Shown here one piece after another: positions 8,533 to 17,796 of a stretch of DNA of 64,000 nt (positions are counted from its first letter, which is position 1; each line of letters opens with the position of its first letter). The position numbers were made by a program, and so were the translations under genes. The notes under the pieces were generated by a model, which was given only the letters and a program-made list of their open reading frames with translations, ran no database searches and was not told the origin of the DNA. The DNA is taken from positions 1,364,001-1,428,000 of the forward strand of contig CAWIGL010000002.1 in assembly GCA_963835595.1 (NCBI GenBank), given 5' to 3'. Source of the DNA: CAWEPK01 sp963835595. GTDB lineage: Bacteria; Desulfobacterota; Syntrophorhabdia; Syntrophorhabdales; WCHB1-27.

Positions 8533-10158
8533 TCATGCGGTCTCGACGCGAGGCGCGCCGTCCGGCAGCCGCGACAGGACGATCCTTTTCTCCCAGCGGG
8601 GGTCGGGGGAGGGGAAATCCTCCCGGTAGTGCGTCCCCCTGCTCTCCTCCCGCGTCAGGGCGGCAGTCGCCAGGAGCGCGCCCAGGGTAAGGCGGTTTTG
8701 GAGGACGAGGCTGCCGCCTTTGACGCCGGCCGTGGCATCGAGCACACCTTTCAGTCCCTTCGCGGAGCGGATTATCGTCAGGTTAGCATAAAATAGATCG
8801 GCCATCCGCTCCATCAGCTTCTTCTCTTCTTCGGAGGCCGGCTGAAGGCCGGGGACGTCAGATGCGGCCGATCGGCCGGTCTTCCCGCTGCCTTCAGCAG
8901 CGCAGCCTGCCGCCGCGCGTCCAGCCCTGTATCCGAAGACCTGCGTATCTGCGAGGTTGTTCCCTCCCGGCCTGTCCGAGCCGTGGACGCCCCCTGACGC
9001 CTCGCCCGCCGCGTATAAGCCCTCTACGCCTGTCGAGCCGTTTGCGTCTATCAAAACGCCGCCGTTGAAGTTCTGGACGACGAGGCCGACTTCTACCCGC
9101 TGGCGGGCAAGGTCGATGCCTGCGGCGAGAAGCGTCTTATACGTAACGGGCGCTTTGGCTGCGAGCGTCTCGCGGTCGATATGGGTCACGTCGAAGTAGA
9201 CGGCCCCCGCCGGGGTCCCCCTGCCTTCCATGACCTCCCTGAAGATGGCGATGTCGAGGTATTTTGCGTCCGTCCTCACCGAGAAGGGGTAGGACATCGC
9301 CTTCAGGTCGAGCACCTCGTCGGGGCTTACGCCTGCGGGGCAGTACCGGGGGAGGAACTCCTCGCCCTTCATGTTCGTCAGGCGCGGCCTAAGCCCCCAC
9401 ATGTGGCTGTGGATGATGAACATGAGGGGCGCGTTGAATACGGCCGGCCCGACCTGGAAGAACTCCAGGTTGACGAGGCGCGCCCCTGCCCTGTAGGCCA
9501 TCGACCATCCGTCCCCTTCGAGGGTCGGGGGGTTCACGTTATGCCTGAAGGCCCTGCCCGCGCCGCCGTTCGCCAGAACGACCGCCCGGCACTTTATGAA
9601 GACGGCCTCCCGGCCCTGAATGGCCAGGGCGCCGCAGACCCTCCCGCTATCGTCCAGGATGAGATCGACGACGCGCACGCCCTCCCTGACCTGTACGCCG
9701 AGGGCCTCGATCCGGCTTTTGAGCACGCGGACGATCTCCCTGCCCGTCGAGCCTCCGCATGTCAAAGAGCGCGCCTTCGTGCATCCAGACAGCTTGCGCT
9801 GCACGGTGCGGCTGCCCTCTGCGTCGAAGGTGACGCCCATCTCGATAAGCTCGCTGACGCGGTCGCACGCCTCGTCTGCGATGATCCTGGCGAGGGTAGG
9901 GTCGCTCAAGCCCCCGCCGGTCCTCATTATGTCATTATAAAAGATGTCCGGGTTGTCGCCGTCGGCTGCAAAGTTGAAAGGCGCGCTGATGCCGAGGCTT
10001 TCGGAGGCGATGAGGTTCGTGCTCCCGCTCGAGCCGAAGCCCCCTGCTACGGCCAGGAGCACATCCAGCCCGGGGCGCGCCCGCTTCGCCTCGTATGCGG
10101 CCCTGCTGCCCGCAGCGCCGCCGCCTATGACGAGTAGATCGCAAGAAAGCTCGTTCAT
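8533..10158 (-). CDS. FAD-dependent oxidoreductase, fumarate reductase/succinate dehydrogenase flavoprotein family
   Basis: This soluble flavoprotein resembles fumarate reductase/SdhA and L-aspartate oxidase. The N-terminus has the Rossmann FAD motif LLVIGGGAAGSRAAYEA. The middle has the FRD-type capping region, and near the end lie the FAD-contacting segments GLYAAGEASGGVHGSDRPGG and NNLADTQVFGYRAG. No signal peptide or cytochrome domain is seen. The start at 10158 has GGGAGGG 9 bp upstream. It sits between an RraA-fold gene and the TAXI gene, so it may oxidise or reduce a C=C bond in the pathway substrate. That role is inference. The APR-reductase-like family is an alternative. Confidence 0.85.
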   Translation of the reverse strand: MNELSCDLLVIGGGAAGSRAAYEAKRARPGLDVLLAVAGGFGSSGSTNLIASESLGISAPFNFAADGDNPDIFYNDIMRTGGGLSDPTLARIIADEACDRVSELIEMGVTFDAEGSRTVQRKLSGCTKARSLTCGGSTGREIVRVLKSRIEALGVQVREGVRVVDLILDDSGRVCGALAIQGREAVFIKCRAVVLANGGAGRAFRHNVNPPTLEGDGWSMAYRAGARLVNLEFFQVGPAVFNAPLMFIIHSHMWGLRPRLTNMKGEEFLPRYCPAGVSPDEVLDLKAMSYPFSVRTDAKYLDIAIFREVMEGRGTPAGAVYFDVTHIDRETLAAKAPVTYKTLLAAGIDLARQRVEVGLVVQNFNGGVLIDANGSTGVEGLYAAGEASGGVHGSDRPGGNNLADTQVFGYRAGRAAAGCAAEGSGKTGRSAASDVPGLQPASEEEKKLMERMADLFYANLTIIRSAKGLKGVLDATAGVKGGSLVLQNRLTLGALLATAALTREESRGTHYREDFPSPDPRWEKRIVLSRLPDGAPRVETA

Positions 10159-10216
10159 TTTGAAGGCCCTCCCGTGGCGCTTCATGCGCCGCTCGCGCTA
10201 AAGCGCGCTGTCGCGC

Positions 10217-10891
10217 TTATCCCTCCTTAAGCCCCCTGGCCTCCAGGACCTTGTCGAAGCCGTAGAGCTCAAGCGTCGATCTGCCCTTTTTCAGCTCCTC
10301 CATGATGACCCTTTCCTTTTCCACCCTGGCTGCGCATGAGGCGAGCACCTTTTCGACCTCCGCCCTCGCCACGATCACGACGCCGTCCGCGTCGCCGAAG
10401 ACGAGGTCGCCCGGGCTCACAGTAATCCCGCCGATCGAGACCGGATAGTTGATGAGGCCGAGGGAGTCCTTTGTGGTCCCCCTGATGCAGAGCGACCGCG
10501 AGAAGATGGGAAAGCCCATCTCGATGATGGAGCGCGAGTCGCGCACGGAGCCGTCGATTATCATCCCGGCGATGCCCCGCGCCTGGGCAGCGCAGGTCAT
10601 CACTCCGCCCCACGGCCCGGCCTCCCTGTACCCGCCGACCGTGACTACGAGCACGTCGCCGGGTCCGGCAACGTAGATCGCCTTGTGGAGCATGAGGTTG
10701 TCGCCCGGACGGCAGCTTACCGTGACTGCCGGGCCGCACAGCCGGCTCGACGGGTCGATGGGCTTGATCTCGCTCGAAAGCGCCCCCTTGCCTCCCGACG
10801 CCTCGTGGACGGTCGCGCTGTCGAAGGCGGCGAAGCGCTCGATAATCTCCTTCGGCGGCCTAACGATCTCGTTGATTACATGAGGCGCCAT
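10217..10891 (-). CDS. RraA-family protein, copy 1 (HMG/CHA aldolase-like)
   Basis: About 225 residues of the RraA/dimethylmenaquinone-methyltransferase-like fold, which includes 4-hydroxy-4-methyl-2-oxoglutarate aldolase and oxaloacetate decarboxylases. The core WGGVMTCAAQARGIAGMIID followed by GSVRD carries the Arg-Asp pair that binds substrate and metal in family aldolases. The acidic residue three positions after the Asp in characterised aldolases is not kept. PGDLVFGDADGVVIV is the conserved C-terminal strand pair. Two start codons are possible (10900 and 10891). The second has AAGGAG at better spacing. It is one of three paralogs in this cluster. Confidence 0.85.
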   Translation of the reverse strand: MAPHVINEIVRPPKEIIERFAAFDSATVHEASGGKGALSSEIKPIDPSSRLCGPAVTVSCRPGDNLMLHKAIYVAGPGDVLVVTVGGYREAGPWGGVMTCAAQARGIAGMIIDGSVRDSRSIIEMGFPIFSRSLCIRGTTKDSLGLINYPVSIGGITVSPGDLVFGDADGVVIVARAEVEKVLASCAARVEKERVIMEELKKGRSTLELYGFDKVLEARGLKEG

Positions 10892-10906
10892 ATCTTCCAT
10901 CTCCTT

Positions 10907-12354
10907 TCAGGGGGCGACGACGATGCCGAGGCGTCCCGCGGCCGCTATCGCTGCATCGAGGCTCGGCGCCGCATCGACGATGGCGAGGCGCCCCCCGCCA
11001 CGGTTGCGGGAATCGACCATCGCCCCGCCTGCGGCCGTCTCTATCCTGATCCTCTGGACCTCCGGCTCCGCGACCTCGACGAGCTCGACGGGATCTTCCT
11101 GGCTAGCACGTCTGCGACGACCTTCCGGTAGCTCGCGATATCGTCCGTGCTCGCCCCGTAAAGGGCGCCCATCAGTATGCCGGGGACATTTATCGCCCTG
11201 CGCGAAAAAAGGTCTGAGGTAAGCTCAATGCGGATGCGCAGCGCCTCCTGTCCCCGGGCCAGCTCGTGGCAGATGCGCCCCATGTTCGTCGGCGACCCGA
11301 CGGCCATGCTGCTTCCCCCGAAGACGACATCCCCAAGGGCCTGCCTGATGGAAGGCGACTGGGCCGCGAGGCTGCGCACTTCCGCCCTCGCCTCGCGCAG
11401 CACCGCTTCCTTCTCGCGCGCCTCCCTGGCGAGCACCTCGGGGCTTACTAGCTTATCCACGTCCGCGTCCCTTTCGAAAAACGGGCGCAGGTAGCGGATA
11501 TTGATAGGCGTTATGGCGGGCGCGGCCTCCCTGTGGATTCTGGCAGCCATCGCCACCATCGCGTCCACATCGACGGGCACCGGCAGGGACGTCTTGAGCA
11601 CGAGGTTCGCCGCCTGGTTGCCGATCAGGATCGCTGCGCTTATGTGGAGCGCGCAAAGGCCGGGGACCATCACGCGGGGCGTGCATGGGACGGCTATCGT
11701 GGGCGAGAGGGCAAGGACTATCGCCTTGCCCACCTGGGCGGGGCTTCCGCCCCGAAGCTCGGTGAGGACTGCGGCAGTCACGGCCGCGCCCGCCCCGAGG
11801 CCTTCCATGTTGCAGCCCGTAGTCGCCTTGCCCGCCCGGAAGATGCCGCCGATCTTCAGCATGAGGGCCGTCGCATGGGCTATCTGCCCGGCGGTGTAGG
11901 GCTTTTCTTCGAGGGCGCGCAAAAGGCCCGTGTAAGGACATGAGTCGCCCGTGCCTGCGCACGGCCTCAAGCCTATCTCGTGGTTCCCAACCTCCGTCGC
12001 CAGGGTGTAGGTAAGCGCCCGGTTTATGAACAGGTCATCGATCAAGGCCGGGCCGCCCTTGTTCTCGCGGTTCAGGTCGCAGGCGACCCTTCCCAGAAGG
12101 AAGCTCTTCCCTTCGTTGAGGCCCAGCTCGCAGGCGCTCAAGTTGTGGCGGAAGGCCCCGGTCACGTCTTTGAGAAGCTCGTCGTAGCCCATTTTTTCCT
12201 GGGCCATCGCTTGCGCTACGACGAGGGCGGAGAGCGGCGCGCCCCGTCCTTCCGCCATCTCGATCAGCTCGGTCAATGTGTAAGGCGCGGCCGGGTCCGG
12301 CCGGAAGCAATCGACGAGTCCTTCGGTAATCTCTCTGAGATGTGCGTCTGTCAT
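10907..12354 (-). CDS. Iron-sulfur L-serine dehydratase alpha-like protein, frameshifted near the 3' end
   Basis: The protein resembles the catalytic alpha part of [4Fe-4S] serine dehydratases and cysteine desulfidases. Candidate cluster cysteines lie in RPCAGTGDSCPYTG, KATTGCNMEGLGAGAA and IAVPCTPRVMVPG. No beta domain is encoded nearby, so it is an orphan of this superfamily and its real substrate may differ. The uninterrupted frame ends at 11041 in a Ser/Arg tail that is not protein-like. A -1 frame near 11100 continues with QEDPVELVEVAEPEVQRIRI and ends at 10907 with GRLGIVVAP, which reads as real protein. A one-base deletion or sequence error is likely. It lies between two RraA-fold genes. 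Confidence 0.7.
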
Positions 12355-12380
12355 GCAAGCCTCACGGAAAGGCTACCCCC

Positions 12381-13046
12381 TTATCGCTTCGACTGCAAGG
12401 AATGGTAGCCGTATTTCTGCCTGGCCTCCTTCAGCGAGAGGCCGCTCCTGAAGGCCTCCTCGATCCGGTTCTCGGCCGTTTCGATCTCAAGGGCGAGCTT
12501 CAGGACCTCCCCGGCCCTCTCGTGGGGGACGACAACTACGCCCGTGTCGTCGCCTACCATGATGTCGCCAGGCTTCACCTGGGTCTTTCCTATGGAGACG
12601 GTCACGTTCATCGCCTCGACCATCACCCGGTCCTTGCCCGTCATCATGAACCTGCCCCTCGTGAAAATGGGGTACTGCTCCTTGATGATGTACGGGACAT
12701 CGCGGCAGACCCCGTCGATGACCGTCCCGGCGATCCCTTTGCGCTTCGCTACCATCGTCAGGATGTCCCCCCAGACCGTGCAGTCCACGCGGCCGTAATT
12801 ATCGAGGACGATCACGTCTCCGGGCTCTACGATCTCGATATAATCGCCGACCGTCCCCTTGACCTGCCCTATGGGGACATACCTGATCGTGAAGGCAGGC
12901 CCCGCCATCTTAACACCAGGAACGATGGGCAGGATTCCCTCGCAGCCTCCCCTCAGGCCGAACGCATCGAGGGCGTCCGATATGGTCGCTGTGGGAAGGG
13001 TTGCGAGCTGCTCCACTATGTCCTTGGCCGGCCGTGGGATGTCCAT
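12381..13046 (-). CDS. RraA-family protein, copy 2
   Basis: 221 residues of the RraA/HMG-aldolase-like fold. It keeps WGDILTMVAKRKGIAGTVID followed by GVCRD, and the strand PGDIMVGDDTGVVVVP. Divalent metal-dependent C-C bond cleavage or decarboxylation of oxo acids is known for the family. The Asp is followed by VPY rather than the acidic residue of aldolases. It is clearly diverged from copies 1 and 3, which suggests separate substrates or a hetero-oligomer. It lies 10 bp downstream of copy 3 and 26 bp upstream of the dehydratase-like gene, in a tight operon. Confidence 0.87.
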   Translation of the reverse strand: MDIPRPAKDIVEQLATLPTATISDALDAFGLRGGCEGILPIVPGVKMAGPAFTIRYVPIGQVKGTVGDYIEIVEPGDVIVLDNYGRVDCTVWGDILTMVAKRKGIAGTVIDGVCRDVPYIIKEQYPIFTRGRFMMTGKDRVMVEAMNVTVSIGKTQVKPGDIMVGDDTGVVVVPHERAGEVLKLALEIETAENRIEEAFRSGLSLKEARQKYGYHSLQSKR

Positions 13047-13056
13047 CTGGCGCCTC

Positions 13057-13728
13057 CTATTTCTTCAGCATCTGCTCGTAGTTGTACTTCGCGTCTACCT
13101 CAAGTATATCCATGCCGGCGAGTATGTCGGCCTTCATCTGCTCCTCGTTGTGAAGGATATCCTCGGCGGCACAGACGACCTCCCCCAGCTTCTCTACGGG
13201 GATGACGACCACCCCGTTCACGTCTGCGACGATGATGTCGCCCGGGCGCACCTGGACATCCCCTAAGCGGATGGGGCAGTTGAAATCCTCCTGCATGATC
13301 CTGCCCCGCGCGGTGATAGGCACTACGCCTCGCGCGAACACGGGGAAGCCTATCTCCTGGCAGAAATCTACGTCCCTGGCTGCGCCGTCAACGACTACGC
13401 CGCTTACGCCCCTTTGCTGCGCAGCGCAGGAGAGGATTTCCCCCCAGCAGTTGTTGTATATGTCGCCCCTGTTGTCGATGGCGATGATATCTCCCGGCGA
13501 GGCGCCGGCGATGGCGTCGATCCCGAGGTGGCGCTTCGATTTTATCATCCCCGCCGCCGTGATCTTGATCGTCGCTGCGCGCCCCGCGACCTTCGGCATC
13601 CCGAACAGGGGGCGGATGCCGATCACCGCCCCCCGCAGGCCCACCCTATCGAGGGCGTCCGCCAGGTTCGTCGTCGAGAGCCTCTCCAGCCGCGCCCGGT
13701 AGGACGCATCGAACGCTTCCGCATTCAT
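13057..13728 (-). CDS. RraA-family protein, copy 3
   Basis: 223 residues of the RraA fold, with WGEILSCAAQQRGVSGVVVD followed by GAARDVD and the strand PGDIIVADVNGVVVIP. Of the three copies it is the only one with an acidic residue (Asp) soon after the Arg-Asp pair, so it is the best candidate for a working aldolase or decarboxylase. A different role in the cluster cannot be excluded. It follows the PreA-like gene by 38 bp. Confidence 0.87.
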   Translation of the reverse strand: MNAEAFDASYRARLERLSTTNLADALDRVGLRGAVIGIRPLFGMPKVAGRAATIKITAAGMIKSKRHLGIDAIAGASPGDIIAIDNRGDIYNNCWGEILSCAAQQRGVSGVVVDGAARDVDFCQEIGFPVFARGVVPITARGRIMQEDFNCPIRLGDVQVRPGDIIVADVNGVVVIPVEKLGEVVCAAEDILHNEEQMKADILAGMDILEVDAKYNYEQMLKK

Positions 13729-13766
13729 ATTTGAGTCGCCCCCTTATTTTTTTCGTTCATGCCCTC

Positions 13767-14963
13767 TCACTTATAAACAAGCTGCGGCGCGTAGGCCGGG
13801 CAGACCTCCGCGCACATGCCGCAGACATCGCACGCCTTCGGGTCGACGACAGCGCCCGCCTTCGTCACGGTGATGGCGTCGTAGAAGCAGCTCCGCAGGC
13901 AGACCCCGCATTTCGTGCACTTCGCCGTGTCGATCACCATTGCGATGTTTTGGGGCTTCCTCGGGACCTCTGCGGTCTTTATCATGTTCGGCAGGGCGAT
14001 GCCCCTTATGTCCTTAAGGCTCTTGTACCCCTTCGCCTCCATCCAGGCCGACATCGACTCCTGCCACTTCTGGGTGACCTTGTACCCCTGCATCATGATG
14101 CCGACGCTCGACTGCACGAGCGTTGCGCCGACCATCTGGTAGCGGACGATGTCCTGCCATTCCCAGGTGCCAAGCCCTGCGATAATCGGTATCTTCAGCT
14201 CCTTCGCGGCCTGGCCCACCATCTTGAGGCCGTAGCCGATAAGATACGGTCCTCCGTACCCGCCGATCGCACCGAAGGGATAAGGCTTGGCCGTCTCGAT
14301 ATCGAGCGTGATGCCCGAAAGCCGGGCAGACATGTTGACCGCGTTCGCCCCCGCCTCTTCGACCTGTTTGGCTATGACTATCGGGTCGTTCGTCTGGGGC
14401 GTGATCTTTACGCTGAAGGGCTTCTTGAGCACTCCCTTGCACGCCTTGACGAACTGGTAGGTCAGGTCCACCGCCCCCGCCCCCATCTTGATGCCCATGT
14501 CTGCGGCAAAGGGGCAGGAGTTGTTCAGCTCTACCCAGTCCGCCTTCGTCTGGTTGACGAGGTTGCACATCTCGACCCACTCGTCCATGTTTGAGCCGGA
14601 GAGGCTGGCGATAACGACGCCCGAGTCCCCTATGAGGTCCTTCGCCTTGTTGATGTCCTTCATGTACGTCGGGTAATCGTAGGCGGAGCACTCTTCGAGG
14701 GAGCGCAGCGTGAACGCGTGGGGCAGCTTCTCCGGGTATCCCGGATACTCCCTGTAGTCTATCAGCTTGAACCTCGGCCTCGGGAACTCCCGGCCCAGCT
14801 TCCCGGCCTCGCCGAACAGCGATTTCGCTATGACCGCCCCGGCGCCGCCGTCTATGCCTTTCTTCATCGCCTTCGAGTTCATCGTCGGCGTCGCAGAGCC
14901 GACGACGATCGGGTTCTTGAATCGCACCCCTGCAATCTCTGTCGTAAGATCGACCATACCCAA
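13767..14963 (-). CDS. PreA-like dihydropyrimidine/dihydroorotate dehydrogenase-family reductase with 4Fe-4S domain
   Basis: 398 residues. An FMN-binding TIM barrel (about 1-310) resembles dihydropyrimidine dehydrogenase subunit PreA and dihydroorotate dehydrogenase, with the substrate-loop segment ELNNSCPF. A C-terminal ferredoxin domain has two CxxCxxC-type clusters, CTKCGVCLRSC and CDVCGMCAEVC. It is soluble and probably reduces an activated C=C bond with electrons from ferredoxin or an unseen PreT partner. No PreT-like gene is present. Placement inside a UbiD/RraA cluster argues against a pyrimidine role and for catabolism of a cyclic or unsaturated acid. That is inference. Confidence 0.85.
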   Translation of the reverse strand: MGMVDLTTEIAGVRFKNPIVVGSATPTMNSKAMKKGIDGGAGAVIAKSLFGEAGKLGREFPRPRFKLIDYREYPGYPEKLPHAFTLRSLEECSAYDYPTYMKDINKAKDLIGDSGVVIASLSGSNMDEWVEMCNLVNQTKADWVELNNSCPFAADMGIKMGAGAVDLTYQFVKACKGVLKKPFSVKITPQTNDPIVIAKQVEEAGANAVNMSARLSGITLDIETAKPYPFGAIGGYGGPYLIGYGLKMVGQAAKELKIPIIAGLGTWEWQDIVRYQMVGATLVQSSVGIMMQGYKVTQKWQESMSAWMEAKGYKSLKDIRGIALPNMIKTAEVPRKPQNIAMVIDTAKCTKCGVCLRSCFYDAITVTKAGAVVDPKACDVCGMCAEVCPAYAPQLVYK

Positions 14964-15030
14964 GATCCTCCTTTACTGTTTTTTTCGTCTCTCTTTATGC
15001 GGCCCCCTCACCAGGGGCCGGTCTCGCGCA

Positions 15031-16050
15031 CTACCGCATCTTCGCCTTTTTCAGATAGCTGAGGTCCAGGACCTTCTCTAAGGGAATGAACTGCATTTGC
15101 GTCCCGATGAGCACAAAGTGCTTTTGGGTGTAGATGAGATCGTCAACTGCTATCTCATCCGTCCATTTCCTCGACTGGATAAGGTCCGCCGCAATATCGG
15201 GCGGCACATCGGTATATTTTTTCACGAATGTCTTGAACTCGTCGATGTGCTGCCCTTTTTGGAGTTCTTCGCAATATCTGAGCCCTTTTACATAAGCCCT
15301 CAGGAACTTCACCATCACGTTGGGGTTGGCTTTCAGGAACTTCTCCGAAGTTGCCACGATGGTCACCTGCATCTTGGGCATGAAATCGGTTTCCTTGAAG
15401 AGCTCCACGCCAAGCCCCTTCTTCTCCGCATACTGAAACCACGGGGCGCGGAGTCTCCCCGCGTCGATGAGCTTTTGCTCCAGGGCGTTAAGGATGTCGC
15501 TGTCCTTCGGCAAATGGACCCAGTTGATCTCCCCGTAGAGCTTTCCGAAGATTTTATGGGCTGCGGGGAACGGGCTCACGCCCCCTTTTGCCACAGGGGA
15601 AAAATCGGCGACCTTTCGCCCCTTTAAGTCCTGGATCGACTTGATCGTGCCGTTATCCACCAGGTCTTTCCGGATAATATAGCCCCTGATGTTCCGGGCG
15701 GGCTCTTTACCGCTTGCAGCGACGGCGAGGGACCCTCCCGAGACAATCTTGAAGTCTGCCCCGCCGGCGATCATATTCCAGAAACCGGGGGTCAGATATC
15801 CGTCAAAAAGATTGATGTCCCCCGACACGAGGACGGCGGGATATTTCATGAAATCCGAGATTTCGACGAGCTTTACCCCCAGACCCTCGTTCTTGAACCA
15901 CCCCTTTCCGTAAGCGGCGATGATAGGGGCCGTCTTTCCTCCGACGGTGATTTCGGATGTCTCCTTTGCATGGACCTTCAACGCGGGAAGGCCGAGCAAC
16001 GACAGAGCCGCTGCACAGGCAACAATCAATGAAAAATATCTCGTCTTCAC
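15031..16050 (-). CDS. ABC transporter substrate-binding protein, SsuA/TauA/NitT type
   Basis: Periplasmic receptor of an SsuABC-type importer. Such systems take up sulfonates, nitrate, pyrimidine precursors or aromatic acids such as phthalate. The GTG at 16050 (AAGGGGG upstream) gives a clean signal peptide, a basic start followed by a hydrophobic segment ending LKVHA. An upstream ATG at 16083 overlaps the permease stop as ATGA and would add eleven residues. The mature part shows the NMT1-like features KTAPIIAAYGKGWFKNEGLG and DLKGRKVADF. The order on the minus strand is ATPase, permease, receptor. Confidence 0.9.
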   Translation of the reverse strand: MKTRYFSLIVACAAALSLLGLPALKVHAKETSEITVGGKTAPIIAAYGKGWFKNEGLGVKLVEISDFMKYPAVLVSGDINLFDGYLTPGFWNMIAGGADFKIVSGGSLAVAASGKEPARNIRGYIIRKDLVDNGTIKSIQDLKGRKVADFSPVAKGGVSPFPAAHKIFGKLYGEINWVHLPKDSDILNALEQKLIDAGRLRAPWFQYAEKKGLGVELFKETDFMPKMQVTIVATSEKFLKANPNVMVKFLRAYVKGLRYCEELQKGQHIDEFKTFVKKYTDVPPDIAADLIQSRKWTDEIAVDDLIYTQKHFVLIGTQMQFIPLEKVLDLSYLKKAKMR

Positions 16051-16079
16051 AACAACCCCCTTATCTTTTGTCGACCCCC

Positions 16080-16853
16080 TCATGATTGCTTCCACGGAAT
16101 AAGAATAGTCTCAAGGACATCGAGTATCTTGAAGAGTATGATGCCGAATATACCGATAACGACAACAAGGGCAAAAAGCAGATCGAGTATGTGAAACTCG
16201 GTGGCCCAGGAAAGGAGATAGCCGACCCCGTCGGTCGCAATGTACATCTCAAGGGCTACGACAACGATAAGGGAAACGCCCACGCCGATCCTCAGGCCCC
16301 CGAAGATAATGGGGATGGAGCCGGGAAAGACCACCTTCATAAGCACCTGCCGGCGGTTGGCGCCCAGATTTTGCGCTGCCTTTATCAGGCCTTCATCTAC
16401 CTGCATGATGCCGGTAATCGTGTTGAGGAGGATCGGATAGAGGGCCGACGCGAAAATGATCGCGATGATAGGGGGATCGCCCAGGCCGAACCAAACGATG
16501 AAGAGCGAGAGGAGAGAGACTTTAGGCAACGGGTAGGTAGCGGCGATCAGGGGGTTGAAAAACCGCCTCAAAGACGCTGAAAGGCCGATGGACAATCCGA
16601 AGAGGATCGCAAAGACCATAGCGCTGAAATAGCCTACAGCCATGCGATACACCGTGCGGCTGAAATGAAAAAAGAGCTTTCCGCTGATGGTGATATCGTA
16701 AAGCGCTACGAGGACCTTGGAGAACGTAGGCAGGAAAACGGGCTTAACGATGCCGAATTGGCCGAGGGCTTCCCAAATGGCAATAATCGTAAGGAATGGG
16801 ATGCTGTTAATGAAAAAAGACGTGAGCTTCGCCCTGATCTGAGATGAGTTCAT
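16080..16853 (-). CDS. ABC transporter permease, SsuC/TauC type
   Basis: Membrane subunit of the importer, about 257 residues and six predicted membrane segments. The BPD_transp_1 coupling-loop region reads NLGANRRQVLMKVVFPGSIP. I chose the ATG at 16853 because GAGGAG lies 11 bp upstream and the longer start adds a non-hydrophobic Arg-rich leader. It is encoded between the ATPase and the receptor and may be coupled to the latter. Confidence 0.92.
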   Translation of the reverse strand: MNSSQIRAKLTSFFINSIPFLTIIAIWEALGQFGIVKPVFLPTFSKVLVALYDITISGKLFFHFSRTVYRMAVGYFSAMVFAILFGLSIGLSASLRRFFNPLIAATYPLPKVSLLSLFIVWFGLGDPPIIAIIFASALYPILLNTITGIMQVDEGLIKAAQNLGANRRQVLMKVVFPGSIPIIFGGLRIGVGVSLIVVVALEMYIATDGVGYLLSWATEFHILDLLFALVVVIGIFGIILFKILDVLETILIPWKQS

Positions 16854-16993
16854 AGCTGATCTGGCTCCTCGTCGGTACAAGCTGAAGTCGGACGTTCTTC
16901 CTTCATCCTGCCGTCACCTCGAACCGCCCCTATCGCCATAAGGGCATCTGTTTTCGGGCCTGCGCCCCGGAAGGGCCGCTGGCGAAGGCCGGC

Positions 16994-17775
16994 TCATTCG
17001 GCGCATTTCGCTATGCTGTCCTTCAAAAGCTCGTCCTGTATGCAGTCCCATGCCATGTCGGAAATCTCGTGAAAGGCTTTGGACCGCGTCATTTCCAATG
17101 TCCTCGGCCGCTCCAGGCCGACTTTAATGATATCCTTGATCTGTCCCGGCGCGCGGACAGGACGACTACCCTATCGCCCAACAGCACTGCCTCTTCGATA
17201 TTGTGGGTAACATATACGACCGTCTTCTTGAACTTGCTCCAAATCCTGAGCAGCTCTATCTGCATCAGGAGCCTTGTCTGCGCATCGAGGGCCGCCAGCG
17301 GCTCGTCCATGAGAAGGATTTCCGGGTCGTTGCAAAGGCTTCTGGCAAGGGCCACTCTCTGGCGCATACCGCCGGACAGCTCGTGGGGGTAGTGGTTCTC
17401 GAACCCCTTCAGGTGAATCAGCTCCAGGAATTCGTCCGCCAGACGTTTTCTTTCGGTCTTCGGTATTCCCCGGACTTCGCTTCCGAAAATGATGTTGTCC
17501 TTCACCGTTCTCCAGGGAAAAAGGGCATAGTGCTGCCAGACCATCGCGTTCATCGGCCCGGAGGACCGCTTCTCCCCCTGGAAGCTCACCTTACCCGAAG
17601 AGGCGGCTACAATGCCTCCGATGATAAAAAGCAGGGTCGATTTTCCAGACCCGCTGGGACCCAGGATGGTCAGGAACTCACCGTCCTCGATCTCCAGAGA
17701 GATGTCCTTGAGGACCTCCACCGTAATCCCCCGGCTGATGTACTCCTTGCAGATCGAGTCAAGTAAAATCTTCAT
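16994..17775 (-). CDS. ABC transporter ATP-binding protein, SsuB/TauB type, frameshifted
   Basis: ATPase of the same importer: Walker A LGPSGSGKST, signature LSGGMRQRVALARSL, Walker B ILLMDEPLAALD and switch His in VTHNIEEA. The open frame stops at 17089 in an atypical Arg/Ser tail. One base earlier in phase (-1), from about 17148, the text becomes PGQIKDIIKVGLERPRTLEM and runs to a stop at 16994, exactly as SsuB homologs end. The shift sits in a GCGCCGGG run, which points to a lost C and to sequence error rather than decay. Confidence 0.85.
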
Positions 17776-17796
17776 TCGGGAACGTTCTCCATGCGG

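Noticed and set aside
11080..11120. Programmed -1 ribosomal frameshift in the dehydratase-like gene
   Set aside because: No slippery heptamer of the X-XXY-YYZ type and no following pseudoknot is evident. Similar shifts elsewhere suggest indel errors.
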